Positions 20,930 through 32,161 of a stretch of 64,000 nucleotides of DNA are shown one piece after another. The DNA comes from Tolypocladium sp. Sup5 PDA-1 (Eukaryota > Ascomycota > Sordariomycetes > Hypocreales > Ophiocordycipitaceae): assembly GCA_000750105.3 (NCBI GenBank), contig JPHH03000024.1, positions 1 through 64,000 of the forward strand. Reading direction: 5' to 3'. Positions within the stretch are counted from its first letter, which is position 1, and each line of letters starts with the position of its first letter. A program made the translations under genes and the position numbers. Under the pieces are notes generated by a model. It saw nothing but the letters and a program-made list of their open reading frames with translations. It did not search any database and was not told the origin of the DNA.

Positions 20930-21750
20930 GTACATCATTAGAGTACAAGTGCCCATGTATCTGCCTTGCATTGCCATGTGAAAAAATCCGTGAGTCCATG
21001 TGAACCTCCGGAAGAGCAAGGCAGCTCTCGGAACGGAATCAGGAAATAGAGCAGGAGACGTGCCAGCACCACATCATCGGTCTTCAGTCTCCACACGGAA
21101 CGATCGATCGAGCGGCGCGGACCTACAGGCATCTATGGATGAGTTTGGGGAACAGCACGCATGACAGTGCGTTGCACATGCGGGACCAAAAGCATTCCAC
21201 GCGGAGCCTTGCTGCCGCTGCGCATGTTTGCATTACTGGCCAACCCGCATACGTCAGATTCAGGGAGCGAGGTCGAGCGATAGAGTGTATATTGACTTGC
21301 CGTGCCACGGATAATTGGCGCTCCTCGCGAGCCCAGGCTGTGGGAATTCCAGGGTCCTCTCCCCCGGTCTCCTTAACGCGTGCGGGCCACGCGACGATGG
21401 TGGCGACGGACCAAGCCAAGCACCTGACGCGTCGAGACGCGCTGAGGTATCCACCTGCTAGGCGAACATCCGAGTTGCGTCAAGCTTCCAGGTACAATTA
21501 CACGGTAGCGTTGCACGGGCACCGATGAGCCATGTTCCTTGCTCCTCCCACCATGGTCGTTCGTTAGTCCGTCGCCGCGTACGCTATCCGCGGGCAAGCG
21601 CTACAGGCGCCGGAGTTGGCCTGTGCGAGCCTGTGCGACATTGTGCTGTGGATTAAGGGTCGCGCCACATGGGTGACCCCGCACAACTGCCGACGGCGGC
21701 GGATTTAGAACCCCCCACTCAGCTCCCTTCCCTCTGCGGAACGTAAGAAA
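20930..21750. other. No supportable gene
   Basis: A 129-codon plus-strand frame (21139-21528) and several minus-strand ones overlap it. None has a recognisable motif or a codon pattern that stands out. Confidence 0.3.
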
Positions 21751-21756
21751 ACAACA

Positions 21757-21945
21757 GTCCAGCATGGCATCAGCTCTGAGGCGCTCTTGGGAACGAACAA
21801 GCCGCCGCCCTTGCCAAGGCTGGGCGCAACCAGCCTGAACCCACAAGTACTGCCCCAACTTCAAAACGCGCCTTGAACACGCGGTGGATGCTTCACTCCA
21901 CGAGCGCTACAAAGCTCCGGGCCTCACGGCCACAAGCATGTCAAC
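21757..21945 (+). pseudogene. LINE RNase H tail fragment
   Basis: In one frame the sequence reads GALGNEQAAALAKAGRNQPEP, which matches the end of RNase H in the full-length LINE (QGNEQADALAKAGTCQPEP). Flanking parts are out of frame. A short 5'- and 3'-truncated relic, on the opposite strand to the intact element. Confidence 0.6.
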
Positions 21946-21949
21946 GCCA

Positions 21950-22330
21950 AGATAGGCTATCAATGCTATCACGGACTATGATATCATGAAGCTATCAACA
22001 GTATAAGGGGCTATCAACGCCACAGAGACATTGCCTAATCGCTATCTCAAGCCTCTATCAAAGAGGCATCCCCTTTTCCTATGTATAATACTGACCGTTA
22101 TTTCCCGTTCAATTAGATAGAAATCAAGCTCTCTTTATTCTATGATTCTGACTGCATCCTGACGGTTGACACTCTTGAGAGCTTATTAAACATATGGCAA
22201 GCCTGCGAGCTCATTCGTTGAGTCTGCCATCACCCTAAAGGTCAGTCTCGCTCCCGTCGCTCTCAGAGTCTAACAGCGACCTCCTTTCCATTCATACTCT
22301 CTAGATAGTTCTCTCTATCTGGCTAGCCCA
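21950..22330 (+). repeat. LTR-like sequence (possible solo LTR)
   Basis: The stretch has AT-rich spacing with a TATA-like TATGTATAATACTG near 22080, pyrimidine tracts and GGCTATCAA repeats upstream (21950-22020), then a splice-donor-free leader with CTCTAGATAG. This is the general look of a fungal copia/gypsy LTR, but I cannot find its partner, a primer site or a target-site duplication. Confidence 0.3.
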
Positions 22331-23880
22331 GCGCTTGCGTTGTCCATCATGGTTATTGCATCCGTGAACTCTTCCGTGTTGTGATACAAAGCATCTGAGG
22401 CACGTCAGATACGTCCACCAAGAGCCAGACCAAGAACAAGCACTCTCTCAATACCAGACAGGACCGAAGCGTGTCCCTCACTGTTTCAAACAACGAAGGC
22501 CCGGTCCCTCGTTGAGGTTGCCGGATACATTGTTCGCGGTCTGGAAGCCGTTGGCGATGTACACAGACGCTTGTACCCTGCCGTGATCGAACTGCGACAA
22601 ATATGGCCTCGCTAGGAGGAAACGCCTAGAGTCCAGTTAGGTTGACGTAACACCTGACTAGCGTTATGGGTTTCCTCGCGTGAGCCGCAATCTCGCTCAA
22701 CGCTTGAATCGGAGCGAGGCTCTCACTATCGAGGCTTCTTAACTTGGCCCGCTGGAACCATCGTGGCGCTGATTGCTAAACAACTTCTCCATTTCGCTAA
22801 CCTCGGCCAAGATCCTGCCGACACTGGCAGTATGTCTCGTCGAGATCACATGCTAATAGTTCCCTGTGATCTGCGTATAGCGGTGGATGGCCTCCTGCCA
22901 CATCAACCCAAGCTCAGACGGGACACCCACGATCGGCTCTACACCGCCAGCCATTCTGATGATCGTTGGCGAATAACTTTACTGTACACCTGATTGCCGT
23001 CTTAAGATAAAAGTCAAGACATCCTATTGCCTCGCGCTGCCTGCCTCCTCACCTTCAGACTTGGGAGTGGGGCATGCTCGCCTGGGGTCGAACGGCTTAC
23101 CGGTTCTGCTCCACGGCATTTTCCCTCGCTTCAATATGAGCAAGCCAAAGACGCCTGACCCCTTTGGCAGGATCGAGCCCCCGCAACTCGTCGGGTACAG
23201 GCGAAAAAGCGCCCATCTCCGTCGACTCTTTTGACGCCGTGCTATTCCTTCACTCCGGTATAACTAAGGTAACGGGGCATTATGCTAAGTATGCTTTTAT
23301 CTACACTTGCGACAGCCCTTCAACATTAGCTAGCTGACACGTCCCGATACTAGGTCGTTGAGCTGGATGTGCCCGGTCACGCACGACCGGCACTATAACG
23401 TCGACGAGCCCCGTGGCGCGAACACGACCATGGCCAAGCGGAAGCCTGCCTTATCGATCCAAGAGATGGAAGGAGCGCTAGGATATAAAGTCGGCCCTTT
23501 TGTCGGTGTCGGCAACATCGATCATTGCTTCTACTCCGATCTCACACCCATTTCTGGTGACACATACGACCGGACCGAGATGGAATACCGTAGCTTGCAA
23601 AAGGCGGAGAGTTCACGGTACCGAGAGGAAGACTCAAATGCCATACTCCCGGCGTGCGACGAAAGGACGGTACGTAGCCCTGCGCTAGAGGGATGTAGCT
23701 TGTCTAAAAAAATCGCAGACGATATCAGACAACGGCAGCTCCATCATAGTCAGACGATCGAAATCCGCGGGTTTCTACAAGTTCTTTGTCGATATTCAGT
23801 ATGGGTTTGGACTTCGTATACCATTCCTGTTCACCAAAGCTGAAGCATATGGTGCTGTCTCTGTTGCGCAGATCTGGCAG
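22331..23880. other. No supportable gene
   Basis: Open frames are short. The longest (23358-23843, plus) has no known motif. A second frame leading into the 2EXR gene (about 23700-23889) contains KFFVDIQYGFGLRIPF and could be an upstream exon, but this is not secure. Confidence 0.3.
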
Positions 23881-23889
23881 TCCACAGCA

Positions 23890-24570
23890 ATGCGCGAAGA
23901 CTATACTAAGAGTGTCTCTAGACCGGCACGGAATCGAGCCACGCTCTTGAATTTGCCGCGAGAACTACGTGAAAAAATCTACGGCTTTACGCTTCACGGG
24001 GGACAGTGGCTCAATGAAGAGACACAGTACAATTTCTCCCGTGCCATCGGCGACCCCAGTGGATTCTATTTTCCCTTTGGCGACGATTGTACACTCCTGC
24101 GAGTCAACAGACAAATACGTCAAGAGGCGTTACCGTTAGCGCACCGCCAAACGGCGTTCCATTTGGCCGACATAGACGACCTCACGCGTCTCCTCATTGC
24201 AGTCGGGCGCATTGGCCGGGAGAACATCGAGTCTTTGGATTTCTCCTGGGGGAGCTCAATCGATCTCAATTGCAATTGGCGCAAGTTCCCGGACTCCGAA
24301 ACCAATCATCTAATACTGCCAGCGATGCATGTCTCTGCGTGTGTCCAACTCCTCCAGCAATGCAGGAGGCTCAGATCATTACGCCTCAAGTTTGAGAGTT
24401 ATTTGATGACAGATGTACCGAAAGCGACATTTTTGTCTGACCCTGGCATCTTGTTGCTCTGTTCACTTCGGGGAATCGGAGAGGTTGAGATATCGAGCTC
24501 CGACGAAGAACCATTGGACGGTTACAGCGTCGTCCAGTGGCTGAGAGACCAAATGGCAGGTAGACAATGA
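23890..24570 (+). CDS. 2EXR/F-box-like fungal protein
   Basis: 226 codons in one exon. The family signature LLNLPRELREKIYGFTL lies at residues 18-34, followed by LLRVNRQIRQEALPLAHRQTAFHL, a pattern seen in hundreds of filamentous-fungus proteins ('L..LP.ELR..IY......LL.vcrqir.Ea...y...t.F'). The N-terminal helix resembles an F-box, and function in these families is unknown. The frame stays open about 190 bp upstream of the chosen ATG, so the protein may be longer. No disruption seen. Confidence 0.7.
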   Translation: MREDYTKSVSRPARNRATLLNLPRELREKIYGFTLHGGQWLNEETQYNFSRAIGDPSGFYFPFGDDCTLLRVNRQIRQEALPLAHRQTAFHLADIDDLTRLLIAVGRIGRENIESLDFSWGSSIDLNCNWRKFPDSETNHLILPAMHVSACVQLLQQCRRLRSLRLKFESYLMTDVPKATFLSDPGILLLCSLRGIGEVEISSSDEEPLDGYSVVQWLRDQMAGRQ

Positions 24571-24846
24571 AGAGCTGAGAATTGAGTACCCAAGAGTAAA
24601 ATATCCCTATTCGGATAGTACTTCTATCGCAGACCATCACAGACACTGGGTACTGTGATAGCGCCCATAGGAATGGGCACCCCAGTGCAGCCATTAACAC
24701 CAGGGGTAGGCTTGGCTTGGAAAGTGCCTAGCTGTCACCCTCCCAAAAGAGCGCCTTGTATTATCAAAGCTGAATGTTCTTCATCCTGCGCACCGTATCG
24801 GAGAACTGCGATTTATTCTTTCGGCCGGCCCTCGCTTCGTATCGCA

Positions 24847-25362
24847 TCAGGGGTCGGCTCGCCACCGGAGAAGATCGTCGAAGTTGAAATAATACGGAAT
24901 ACCGGAAGTCGTCGTATCTGGCTGCTGTATCGCCGAGGAAAACCCCTTGGGACGCTTGCGGGGATCCTGACCGCATACATGGCATCGCTTGAGTAAGAAT
25001 ATGGCATCTGCGCGCAAGATTCCATAGTAGGCACTGCTGATGTCCTTCCAGGTCGCATCCCAGCCGGCGTCTACCACGTCCACGATCTTGTCCTCTGTAA
25101 CCACTTCTCGGGGCTTCCCCTGTCCTCCCTTTGGTAATGATATCAGGGCTTGCCCTTCGGCGTCCCACGCGAATGTCTTCCGGACATAGTGACGACGGCT
25201 GGACTCGTGCTGCGATACAGGCTGTGTTGTGGCGTCGGTCAGGTACTCGATCAGAGATGCCTTGTCGGTTTGTGACACCCGGCGACGACGGTTGGGATGG
25301 TCTTGTAAATACTGGGCGAACTCGTTCCTAGCGTAGACCGAAAATACGAAGTTCTGGTCCAT
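24847..25362 (-). pseudogene. Integrase-like H2C2 zinc-finger fragment with its histidine pair missing
   Basis: From a Met at 25362 the minus frame reads NFVFSVYARNEFAQYL, RRRRVSQTDKASLIEYLTD, VRKTFAWD, EVVTEDKIVDVV, then AGWDATWKDISSAYYGI and CHVCGQDPRKRPKG. The second half matches the CxxC part of retroviral-type integrase H2C2 fingers, which in related fungal proteins is preceded by an H-x3-H. Here VV is joined straight to AGWDATW, so about 10 residues with both histidines appear deleted. No DDE core follows before the stop at 24847. Probably a broken transposon-derived gene. Confidence 0.4.
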
Positions 25363-25422
25363 GGTGTTCAAGACCACGGTGAGCGGCAGTGTTGACGAGC
25401 CCAAAAGCAGAAACGGCATGCC

Positions 25423-25454
25423 GCTCGACTCCAGGCGTACGCCTGGAGTCGAGC
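25423..25454. repeat. Perfect 32-bp palindrome
   Basis: GCTCGACTCCAGGCGT is followed at once by its reverse complement, with no spacer, centred between 25438 and 25439. It sits just upstream of the integrase-like fragment. Confidence 0.8.
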
Positions 25455-25604
25455 ACGCCCCGCTCCCATGTCTGAAGGTCAGGAGGCAGGCAGCAGATGA
25501 ATGTTCTCATCTAGCCTATCCAGAGATCGCGAAACACCTCCACGAACCGAGCTGTGCCCTCGAGTCCCCGGATGGAACGCCCGCCTAGTTCCGCGAACCA
25601 GAGT
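25455..25604. other. No gene seen
   Basis: Short spacer between the palindrome and the CCCH-type zinc-finger fragment. Confidence 0.3.
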
Positions 25605-25869
25605 TGACTATGCCGGTCCGCCGCTACGTGCCCCTGGGGAGACAGCTGCAAGAAGCAGCATGAACTGGCGCTGACTGCCGACGAGGTCGCCGTCCATCGA
25701 TTCAAGGCGCGCACGAGCATGTGCTATCACGGGCCTGAATGCGATAACTATCATTGCCATCTCAGCCACCACTGCCATCAGGACCCTACTTGCACTCGAC
25801 CGGGTTGCAAGTTTGCCAAGACCAAGTGGGGGAACTTGCACTTGTCAAGGAAGGACATGGAGCCGGCGT
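25605..25869 (+). pseudogene. Tandem CCCH-type zinc-finger fragment
   Basis: After a TGA at about 25602-25604 one frame runs without an ATG: CPWGDSCKKQHEL, then CYHGPECDNYHCHLSHHC, then CTRPGCKFAKTKWGNLH, ending DMEPA and TAA. The spacing of Cys and His gives three degenerate CCCH-like fingers, as in fungal RNA-binding CCCH proteins. With no start codon or convincing upstream exon it may be a last exon or a relic. Confidence 0.4.
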
Positions 25870-26223
25870 AAGTGTATCGATATAGTACAAGTGAACTTTG
25901 AATGTGGCTAATATGAAGGCAGAACGCGATGGACCGAAGGTAGTGACTCTCCAGTGAATCTACGCCAGACTTCAGCTTGAAGAGAACGAGGTGTAGCTGA
26001 TGTCTGCGACCCAACATAACTAAAGAAGCTCTCCCCGGGATGCCACCACGCAAGGCGATGCGGACTCTGCGCGGCACCTCGGATCAGTTGAATTGTCTGC
26101 TTCCCGCTGCTTACAAGCGCTTACTCTCATTTCATTGCAATAAAAACAGTTCTGCCAGTGTTTCCCTTGCCGTACAGTAGAGCTGCCTTGCACTATGGCC
26201 GCCGAGGGTCTCTAGCTTTTACT

Positions 26224-26350
26224 TGTCCAGGACAATCAATGGGGGAGAAGTACACGCGTGCCCTCATGTGCCGCTTCCTGATCGTCAACCCTGAGGAACT
26301 CAAGAAGTTGGTCCCCGTCGGCTCCGTCGGCGAGCTCGCTATCGACACCC
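26224..26350 (+). pseudogene. NRPS adenylation-domain fragment
   Basis: A short in-frame stretch reads CRFLIVNPEELKKLVPVGSVGELAID, which fits the adenylation-domain core where 'w.vdP.....LvPvGavGEL.ieGp' is conserved. No other adenylation motif is present on either side, so it is a gene crumb. Confidence 0.4.
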
Positions 26351-26689
26351 GTGTTCACTCTGCACCACTTCGTCCCCAGTTACCCGCTCGTCGACCCAGC
26401 GCGCCTGCGCGCCTGCACGCACCAGCAAGGGGGGTACCTTCGGACGGAGCACTGTTGGTGGTTGGCAAACAGGAGCAAGACTTGGCTCTTGTTCCTATCG
26501 TGTTCATTCCCTCCTTGCCTCATCACCAAAGTCCGTCGCCCACCACCGGGTTGGTTCTCTTTCGTCGAGAACTGCGGGGGTGCCGTCACGAAGTCCAGGC
26601 CCAAGATTATATCGTGGACGGCCTTCACCGACGGCTATGCATCGGGTAATGGTGTCGGCACCTCTCCACAACACTCGATTGCCAGGGAC

Positions 26690-27608
26690 GGGGGGAGCAT
26701 CGCTGACATCTTGACCACACTTCCCCAGTTCTCTCAGCTGCCCCGGGAACTGCAAGACGAGGTCTGGTCTTTCGTGGCTTCCGACCCCTTGCCCCCTCCG
26801 GGAGTCCACTTCCTCAGACTTTTCGACACCGTCACCGATGATATAGCGTCTGTAATCTAACGAGTCGCTCTCAATCGTGCCGCTGGCGACTATTTCCTGC
26901 TGGCTGCGCCTCGCGCAGAGCCCTTCAGTCGGGAGAATTTCTCCTGGACGGACTCGAACAAGTCGGCGTACTTGGTCGACAGGCGAAGCGGGCTATTGGC
27001 CACGTGCAAAGCTTCCCGGAAGATTGTGCAGCATCTAGAAGGGAGAAACGCTCGGATCCGCTGCGGAGCTTCTGTTACCCAAAACACTAAGTCAGGGGAC
27101 TAGAACATACATGCAACAGTCTTTCCTGATCTGGACCTCATCTGCCTCTAGCCCTAGGACTACTGGGTTTCCATGTTGAAGGACCTCGACAGCTTTTACG
27201 GGACCAAACAGCTCCTGGTGGCCAGGTTTCAGAGCTCCAAACATTGACTTGGAATTTGATCCCAGATGGATCGTCAAGTACGATCCGACACACTCGCACG
27301 GTTCGGGCAACCCGAGTCGATCGGGAGCTGTCTTGGCCAGATGCATGCGGGACGTTTTCCAAGGCCCGTACTCGTCGCTAGAGAAGCTCTGGTTCATCGA
27401 TTACACCATTCTGCGACGACCTGGCTCTGCCAGACTGGCCGAACAGAGGTGCCAGTTTCGCGGCAACGGGCGCACATTCATCGAGGTGGTGGAAGGGGAC
27501 CGGTGCTGGGGGGCGTCCGAAGCTTCTGGGAAATGTGATAAAGTATCAAGCAAGGGCATTATTGGATCACGACGAAGTCGACATGGGGGTAGACGTGAGC
27601 AATCGTAG
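26690..27608 (+). pseudogene. 2EXR-family pseudogene with Gln-to-stop changes
   Basis: FSQLPRELQDEVWSFVASDPLPPPGVHFLRL (about 26725-26820) is the 2EXR start. The same frame continues after a TAA (26858-26860) with LNRAAGDYFLLAA, LATCKASRKIVQ and, after a TAG at 27099-27101, DLDLICL and LKDLDSFYGTKQLL around TAG codons at 27149 and 27155. A frameshift near 27220 leads to NIDLEFDPRWIVKYDP, SLEKLWFIDY, RRPG and FRGNGRTFIEV, the usual C-terminal half. The stops at 26858, 27149 and 27155 are CAA/CAG-like positions (C to T at CpA), as RIP makes; the one at 27099 could instead belong to an unrecognised intron. Confidence 0.6.
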
Positions 27609-27609
27609 A

Positions 27610-28016
27610 GTTTCATCCGCACACGTCTGCCGGCCTCTGCTTCTCTGTTGCTTAGTGTCGATCTGGAGAATTGCGACCTTTGGCTTCATGTGCTAACTCT
27701 TCCCACACTCAGCCTCTTCGGGCTTGATGTTGTTTAGCTCAAGGTACATACACAGGGATAATTGATGTCATTCTTTGGGTGCTTTGAGAGCCGCCAGTGT
27801 TTGCGGGGCCTAGTTATGTTGTTGAGGGCATTGGGAATGCGTAACAACCGAAGAGTCGGACACCTGCCGCTGTAGGCGAAGACCCAGGAGCTCGACATTC
27901 CTCGTATCGATGTGCTCTAGGAATAGCACGATTGTATGGGTATCCACAGAGCTAAGGTATATCTTTTCTTTTTAGAGCAATGCCTGAGGGGTACAAACTC
28001 ATATAGACCTTGAAAC
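27610..28016. other. No gene seen
   Basis: Intergenic stretch between the 2EXR pseudogene and the RING-H2 gene, without a recognisable frame. Confidence 0.3.
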
Positions 28017-28421
28017 TCATTGGCTCTTAAGCGACAACCTCGACAACCACAGGCGCATCCCCGACACTTCCTTCTGTCGCTTTGGCTGGGTAGATTCCCA
28101 GCACATCGGGCAATTTTCATGCTTCAGCAGCCACGGGCGTATGCAGCCCACGTGAAAGCGATGAGGGCACGCCAGAGAGAATACCAAGCTGCAGCCTTCG
28201 AAGACTCCATGGCAGTCCGCACATTCCATGCCTTCAAAGTCCCCCCTCTGAAGCGAGCTGAAATGGTTCCTTTGAGCCGGCGGAAGTTTCCTCAAAGCTT
28301 CTTCTGCCTTTGCCATGGACTCGAGAGCTTCGCCGTAACGCTTCCTCTCCGCATACCATGCAGCGTTATTCATGTTCATCAACGCGATCAACGCGATCGA
28401 CGCGTTCCCCGCGACTTCCAT
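28017..28421 (-). CDS. Small RING-H2 finger protein
   Basis: 134 codons. A single TPR-like helix pair (NNAAWYAERKRYGEALESMA) leads to a RING-H2 finger: CADC, then CPHRFHVGC, then WLLKHENCPMC. The Cys/His order (C-x2-C ... C-x-H-x2-H-x2-C ... C-x2-C) is that of E3 ubiquitin ligases binding two zinc ions. The protein ends 20 residues after the finger in a basic tail. The N-terminus may be incomplete, because a TPR-like helix pair alone is unusual. Confidence 0.6.
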   Translation of the reverse strand: MEVAGNASIALIALMNMNNAAWYAERKRYGEALESMAKAEEALRKLPPAQRNHFSSLQRGDFEGMECADCHGVFEGCSLVFSLACPHRFHVGCIRPWLLKHENCPMCWESTQPKRQKEVSGMRLWLSRLSLKSQ

Positions 28422-30820
28422 CCTCGATGTTTGTTGACGAATGCCGATTAAAGGGGAGCCGAGTTAACAGGCGGGAGGAAATTGTCGATCCTAGATTGAA
28501 AGCACTGGCTTGCCTCCCGCGTCCGATGTTTCCGGCACAGGTTCCTTGCGGCGTAGGTGGTCTGGTAGTACCGTATCCGAGGAGGCGTCTGTGGCGGCCG
28601 ACAGCTGCCCTAGTCGGTCGACGACGTCCAAGCCGTTAACTTGTTGACACTGCCACTTCGGTGACACTGAAGTCGCGTCGTACACTCTGCTTTCAGGGTC
28701 GATTTGTGAGCACGTAACGCGGACAGATATTTGGTGAAGAAATTGAGGGAGAAGAGTCTGAAGCCAACTTGGGGAGCAAATCCGGCTTGCCAACCAAAGC
28801 TCCACCTTGACTCCACACTCATTTGGCAATACGCCAGAAACGGCTGTTTGTAGGGATGATAGCGCGTACCATTTGGTAATAAGCCAGAAATGGCTGTCGA
28901 CAGGCAAAAAGCCGGACTTGGCGAATTGCAATGTTGGTCTCGACCGCTGGGATTGCGGACCGGCCGGGCACTCGTGCTAAGGCTCTGGGACTGGTTTGTG
29001 GCGTTTATTGCCAGCGTCGAAACCACTTGTACTCCAAAATAAACATGACGATTACTATACTATCTCACGTACGTCTCTCTTCAAAAACATCTGATCAAAG
29101 TGAATATGCCGGGGGAATGGGATCTCTAGTCTAGTCAAACTACTGCTAGGTATTTAGCTCGAGCGACAGCCTTGTAGTCTTCCTCTAATCCGTACCTATA
29201 GAGCAGCCAGAGGCGCCAGGATGGGGCATATAAAATTGGTCCGGCCCACGCTCCTAATATCGTGCATAGCCACCCCTTAACAACTAGACTGTCTCCAATG
29301 GGTCCGCCCCTTAAACCGGTTTCCCGCCGAAGAGTCGGTCAGCGCCACCGACATGCCCCGCGTCGTCGACTTCGACCGGCCAATGAACAGCACCCCGGAA
29401 GAGGCATCCAAATCAGCGGCGACTTCATCGCTAAAACATCCTCCTTCGACCTTCTCACGCCGATGCCCCTGAACTCGCGGGCGTCGACTCCCTTCCGCAA
29501 TGGCTCGTTCGCACAGCAACGGCAACGACTGAGCTATCCTTCAGGACGGGCGAGCATGTGGTGGTCCCCTGCCCGATGTTGATGTGGAAGCGCAAATTTG
29601 TACTCCTCAGCCGGTCATCGTCCGATTCCGATGATAAGAAATTGAGGAAAGCGAGGTCTATTCGGAGGGGCTATACTTGGGCGGAGGGTGAAGATGCCGA
29701 TCTAGGCGAGGTAAAGACTCAGCGATCTGTAGGTCTCTGTGACGGATCGGGAACCGCAGCGAAGATGGCTCTGTTGAGACTGTGGACAGGCAAGGAAAGG
29801 AACATGTTGACATTGGCCTCGGGCCAGCTACGTTAACGTTGCGGGGGCGGGTTAAAGCTGGAGGGAGCCTTTGAATAGTTACACCCGGCTCGATCCATAT
29901 GTTAATGTCGCTCCTGGTTATGCTTTGGGCGTCTAGCATGAATCGGGTATGGCCTCTCGTCCAAGACGTGTGCCGTCGCCGCTGGTAGCGGCGGCCGCCG
30001 TGTAGCAGTTTACCCAGTCGGCACGGGCCCCCCAAGCGCGTCGTGCCGCGAGCGAGGTCCCTCTTCGCGCTTACATGCAGACACCGTGCGAGGCGAGGAG
30101 AGCCGGACGACGACGGTCGGGAGAGGCAGCGAAGAAGCCCAGCCGCTTGGAGGCCGTTTAACGATGCCGTGGAGCGGTACTTGGTGGGTTGGCGCGACGC
30201 GGGTGAACGCGTAGCATGGGTGGCGGGGCTGTATCGACGCGTTTTTAGGAGTGACGGGGCACGCACACATAAGGTTGACTGGGGGCAGCAGGCTGCGAGG
30301 ACGAAGGGCGGCAGGTAAGGCTCGTAGCATACCCAGCCGTGCAGATGAAAACAAGCCAACTCGGCACGACCGTTGTATCTAGCTTGCGCCACAAGGTGTA
30401 GAAGGTGTGCGGATAGGATGGGCGGGGGCAGTGCCGCCCGTGCGAACCCTCGGCACTTCGCGCAGCTGTGATGGCATGTAGTGACGACTCACACAGCAAG
30501 GCTGATGCTTGCATACTGGTCTTACAGGGCTCATTGGCCGACGACGAGAGCGAGCGAAGCCCAGGCGCTGCTCTCGGTGGCCGGCCTCCGTCGTAGGGCG
30601 AAGCAAGGGCAGCGCATTCCCAGGCGCCGAGCTTGCCCCAACCGTGTCTGGGCGCGGGTCTCGATGGCTCTCACAAATCGCAACGGCCGCGACGTCAGTG
30701 GGCAACCGCGGGTCCACGGTGCCAGCGGCGAGAGTGATGCGGAATGCAGCCACTTTCGGCTGTTGGACCGAATTTGCGCCAGAGGTGGCGGTTTGTGCTG
30801 ACCAGGGACGTGCGCCCAGG
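28422..30820. other. Mostly non-genic, with two palindromic motif copies
   Basis: Long open frames occur on both strands (for example minus 30392-29658, 244 codons) but they overlap, are Arg/Ser/Pro-rich and have no motif. GC-rich composition alone can keep them open. The motif copies at 28821-28926 are listed separately. Confidence 0.3.
28821..28926. repeat. Palindromic motif, two ~27-bp copies plus a third half-similar one
   Basis: 28821-28848 and 28871-28897 share ATTTGGYAATAMGCCAGAAA and YGGCTGT, 50 bp apart. GCCGGACTTGGC at 28911-28922 is a third copy. They belong to the family of the 3888 and 30826 motifs. Confidence 0.6.
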
Positions 30821-30825
30821 ACTCG

Positions 30826-31290
30826 AACGCCAAACTTGGCTGTTACCCGTAAAGGTGGATGGATGGGTGATGTGGTTTCATGCTAGCACTGACGGGCCGA
30901 ACCTAGCTTTTCTAGGCACCGACCGCTCAAAACGCCAGACTCGGCTGTTCCTCGCGCCCAGGCGAGTGAGAGACGCGCGTTGAAGGCTTGCTCTTGACAA
31001 CCAGAACTGGCTTTTAGGTTGAGCCCAAAACGCCAGAACTGGCTGTTACAGACGCCGAACTGGCTACCCGACTCACGCTAACTGTTCAATCCGCCAACTC
31101 CGGCTCTTTCCCGCCGGGCCGGACGGCGTAATCCGCCATGTCTGGCTTTGAGAAGACCAGTCATCGAGCGCGGCGCTGCTCCCTGCCACAATCCGTCCTG
31201 TGTGTCCGCCTATGCCTCCGCCTATGCTTCCGCATAGCCAGACTCGGCGTTTTGTGGACTGGCTGTTCAATACGCCAGAGCCGGCTGTAA
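30826..31290. repeat. Cluster of nine copies of the palindromic GCCA..TGGC motif
   Basis: Copies (consensus AACGCCARAACTYGGCTGTT, core GCCA-4-TGGC/CGGC) lie at 30826-30844, 30931-30949, 31001-31012, 31029-31047, 31051-31065, 31090-31105, 31131-31147, 31234-31253 (inverted) and 31269-31288. Spacing is irregular (20-100 bp). The first copy is identical to the one at 3888-3906. The stretch around them has no gene. Confidence 0.65.
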
Positions 31291-32160
31291 TGGACGCCCG
31301 CTTCCACCACGCCCGTGGGTAATTCTCCTATTCTGGCTGCTGCCCTCACCGGCTCTGGCTGCAAACGTGGCAGGCGAGGCTGAACTGTGGCAGCACAGAG
31401 AAGTCATTCCATCACCACAGAGTTTAGCAATGTTCTTTTATTCTTGTGACTACTCTGCATGTCCGCCCAAGCCTCTGCACAACCACGAGCCGGGCTTGGC
31501 CCAGATGCACCCGGGACCCGCCAAGGCTTGGACTACGTGACCAGGCATTGATGCCTCTGCTCAAGCGCCGCAACCGGATCGACGACGAGCTAGCGTCTCG
31601 ATGATGCTCTGCCAGACGTGGCACGACGTCATCACCTGTCCTGTCCTGCTTTCTGCCCTTGCCATCCTCATCCAAACGCATGTTGCTCGTCCTTCTTTAC
31701 GCTTAGCTCTTGTCCAAGTGAACAGGTTCCATAAAGGGTACCACGGACAAAGGAACACCCTGCTGCTTCTGTCGGCAACGCTTGTGCTTCGCCAAAGACG
31801 TGTCAAGCAAGATATCGGCGCGGCTGCGAACGATGTTGCGATGCAGTTGGGCCCGAGAAACACTAGAGCAATCCTGGGACCACGTCTGGTGATCGATCCT
31901 GTAAGCCTCCTGAACCAACGGTCCACCTTTTCTCAGTGGGTGGAGCGGTATGATAAGTCCGTACAGAGCAAGTTCATCTAGGTGTTATGGTGAGCGATCT
32001 CGCAACGCTGCCGCTTCAGGATACACGGGGGCCGAGAGGAGTGTGGCTAGTAAATAATGAATCAAGATATTCTCAGGTCCCGAGTGGACTGTTCGTTCTA
32101 GGGACTGCTCGTCTCTACGCTACGGGTACTGCAGCTAGCCACGCCCTGATCACACGCCGC
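31291..32160. other. No supportable gene
   Basis: Two overlapping frames of about 120 codons on opposite strands (31561-31981) have no recognisable domain. The region is also the 3' flank of the P450 gene. Confidence 0.3.
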
Positions 32161-32161
32161 A

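Noticed and set aside
29658..30392. 244-codon minus-strand open frame
   Set aside because: Arg/Ser/Pro-rich with no motif, overlapped by open frames on the other strand. GC-rich sequence keeps such frames open by chance.
30815..30830. tRNA-like TpsiC segment (GGACTCGAACGC)
   Set aside because: No acceptor stem or anticodon arm can be folded around it; it runs into the palindromic motif.
31561..31981. Overlapping 120-codon frames that could be a transposase relic
   Set aside because: No DDE motifs or HTH recognised.
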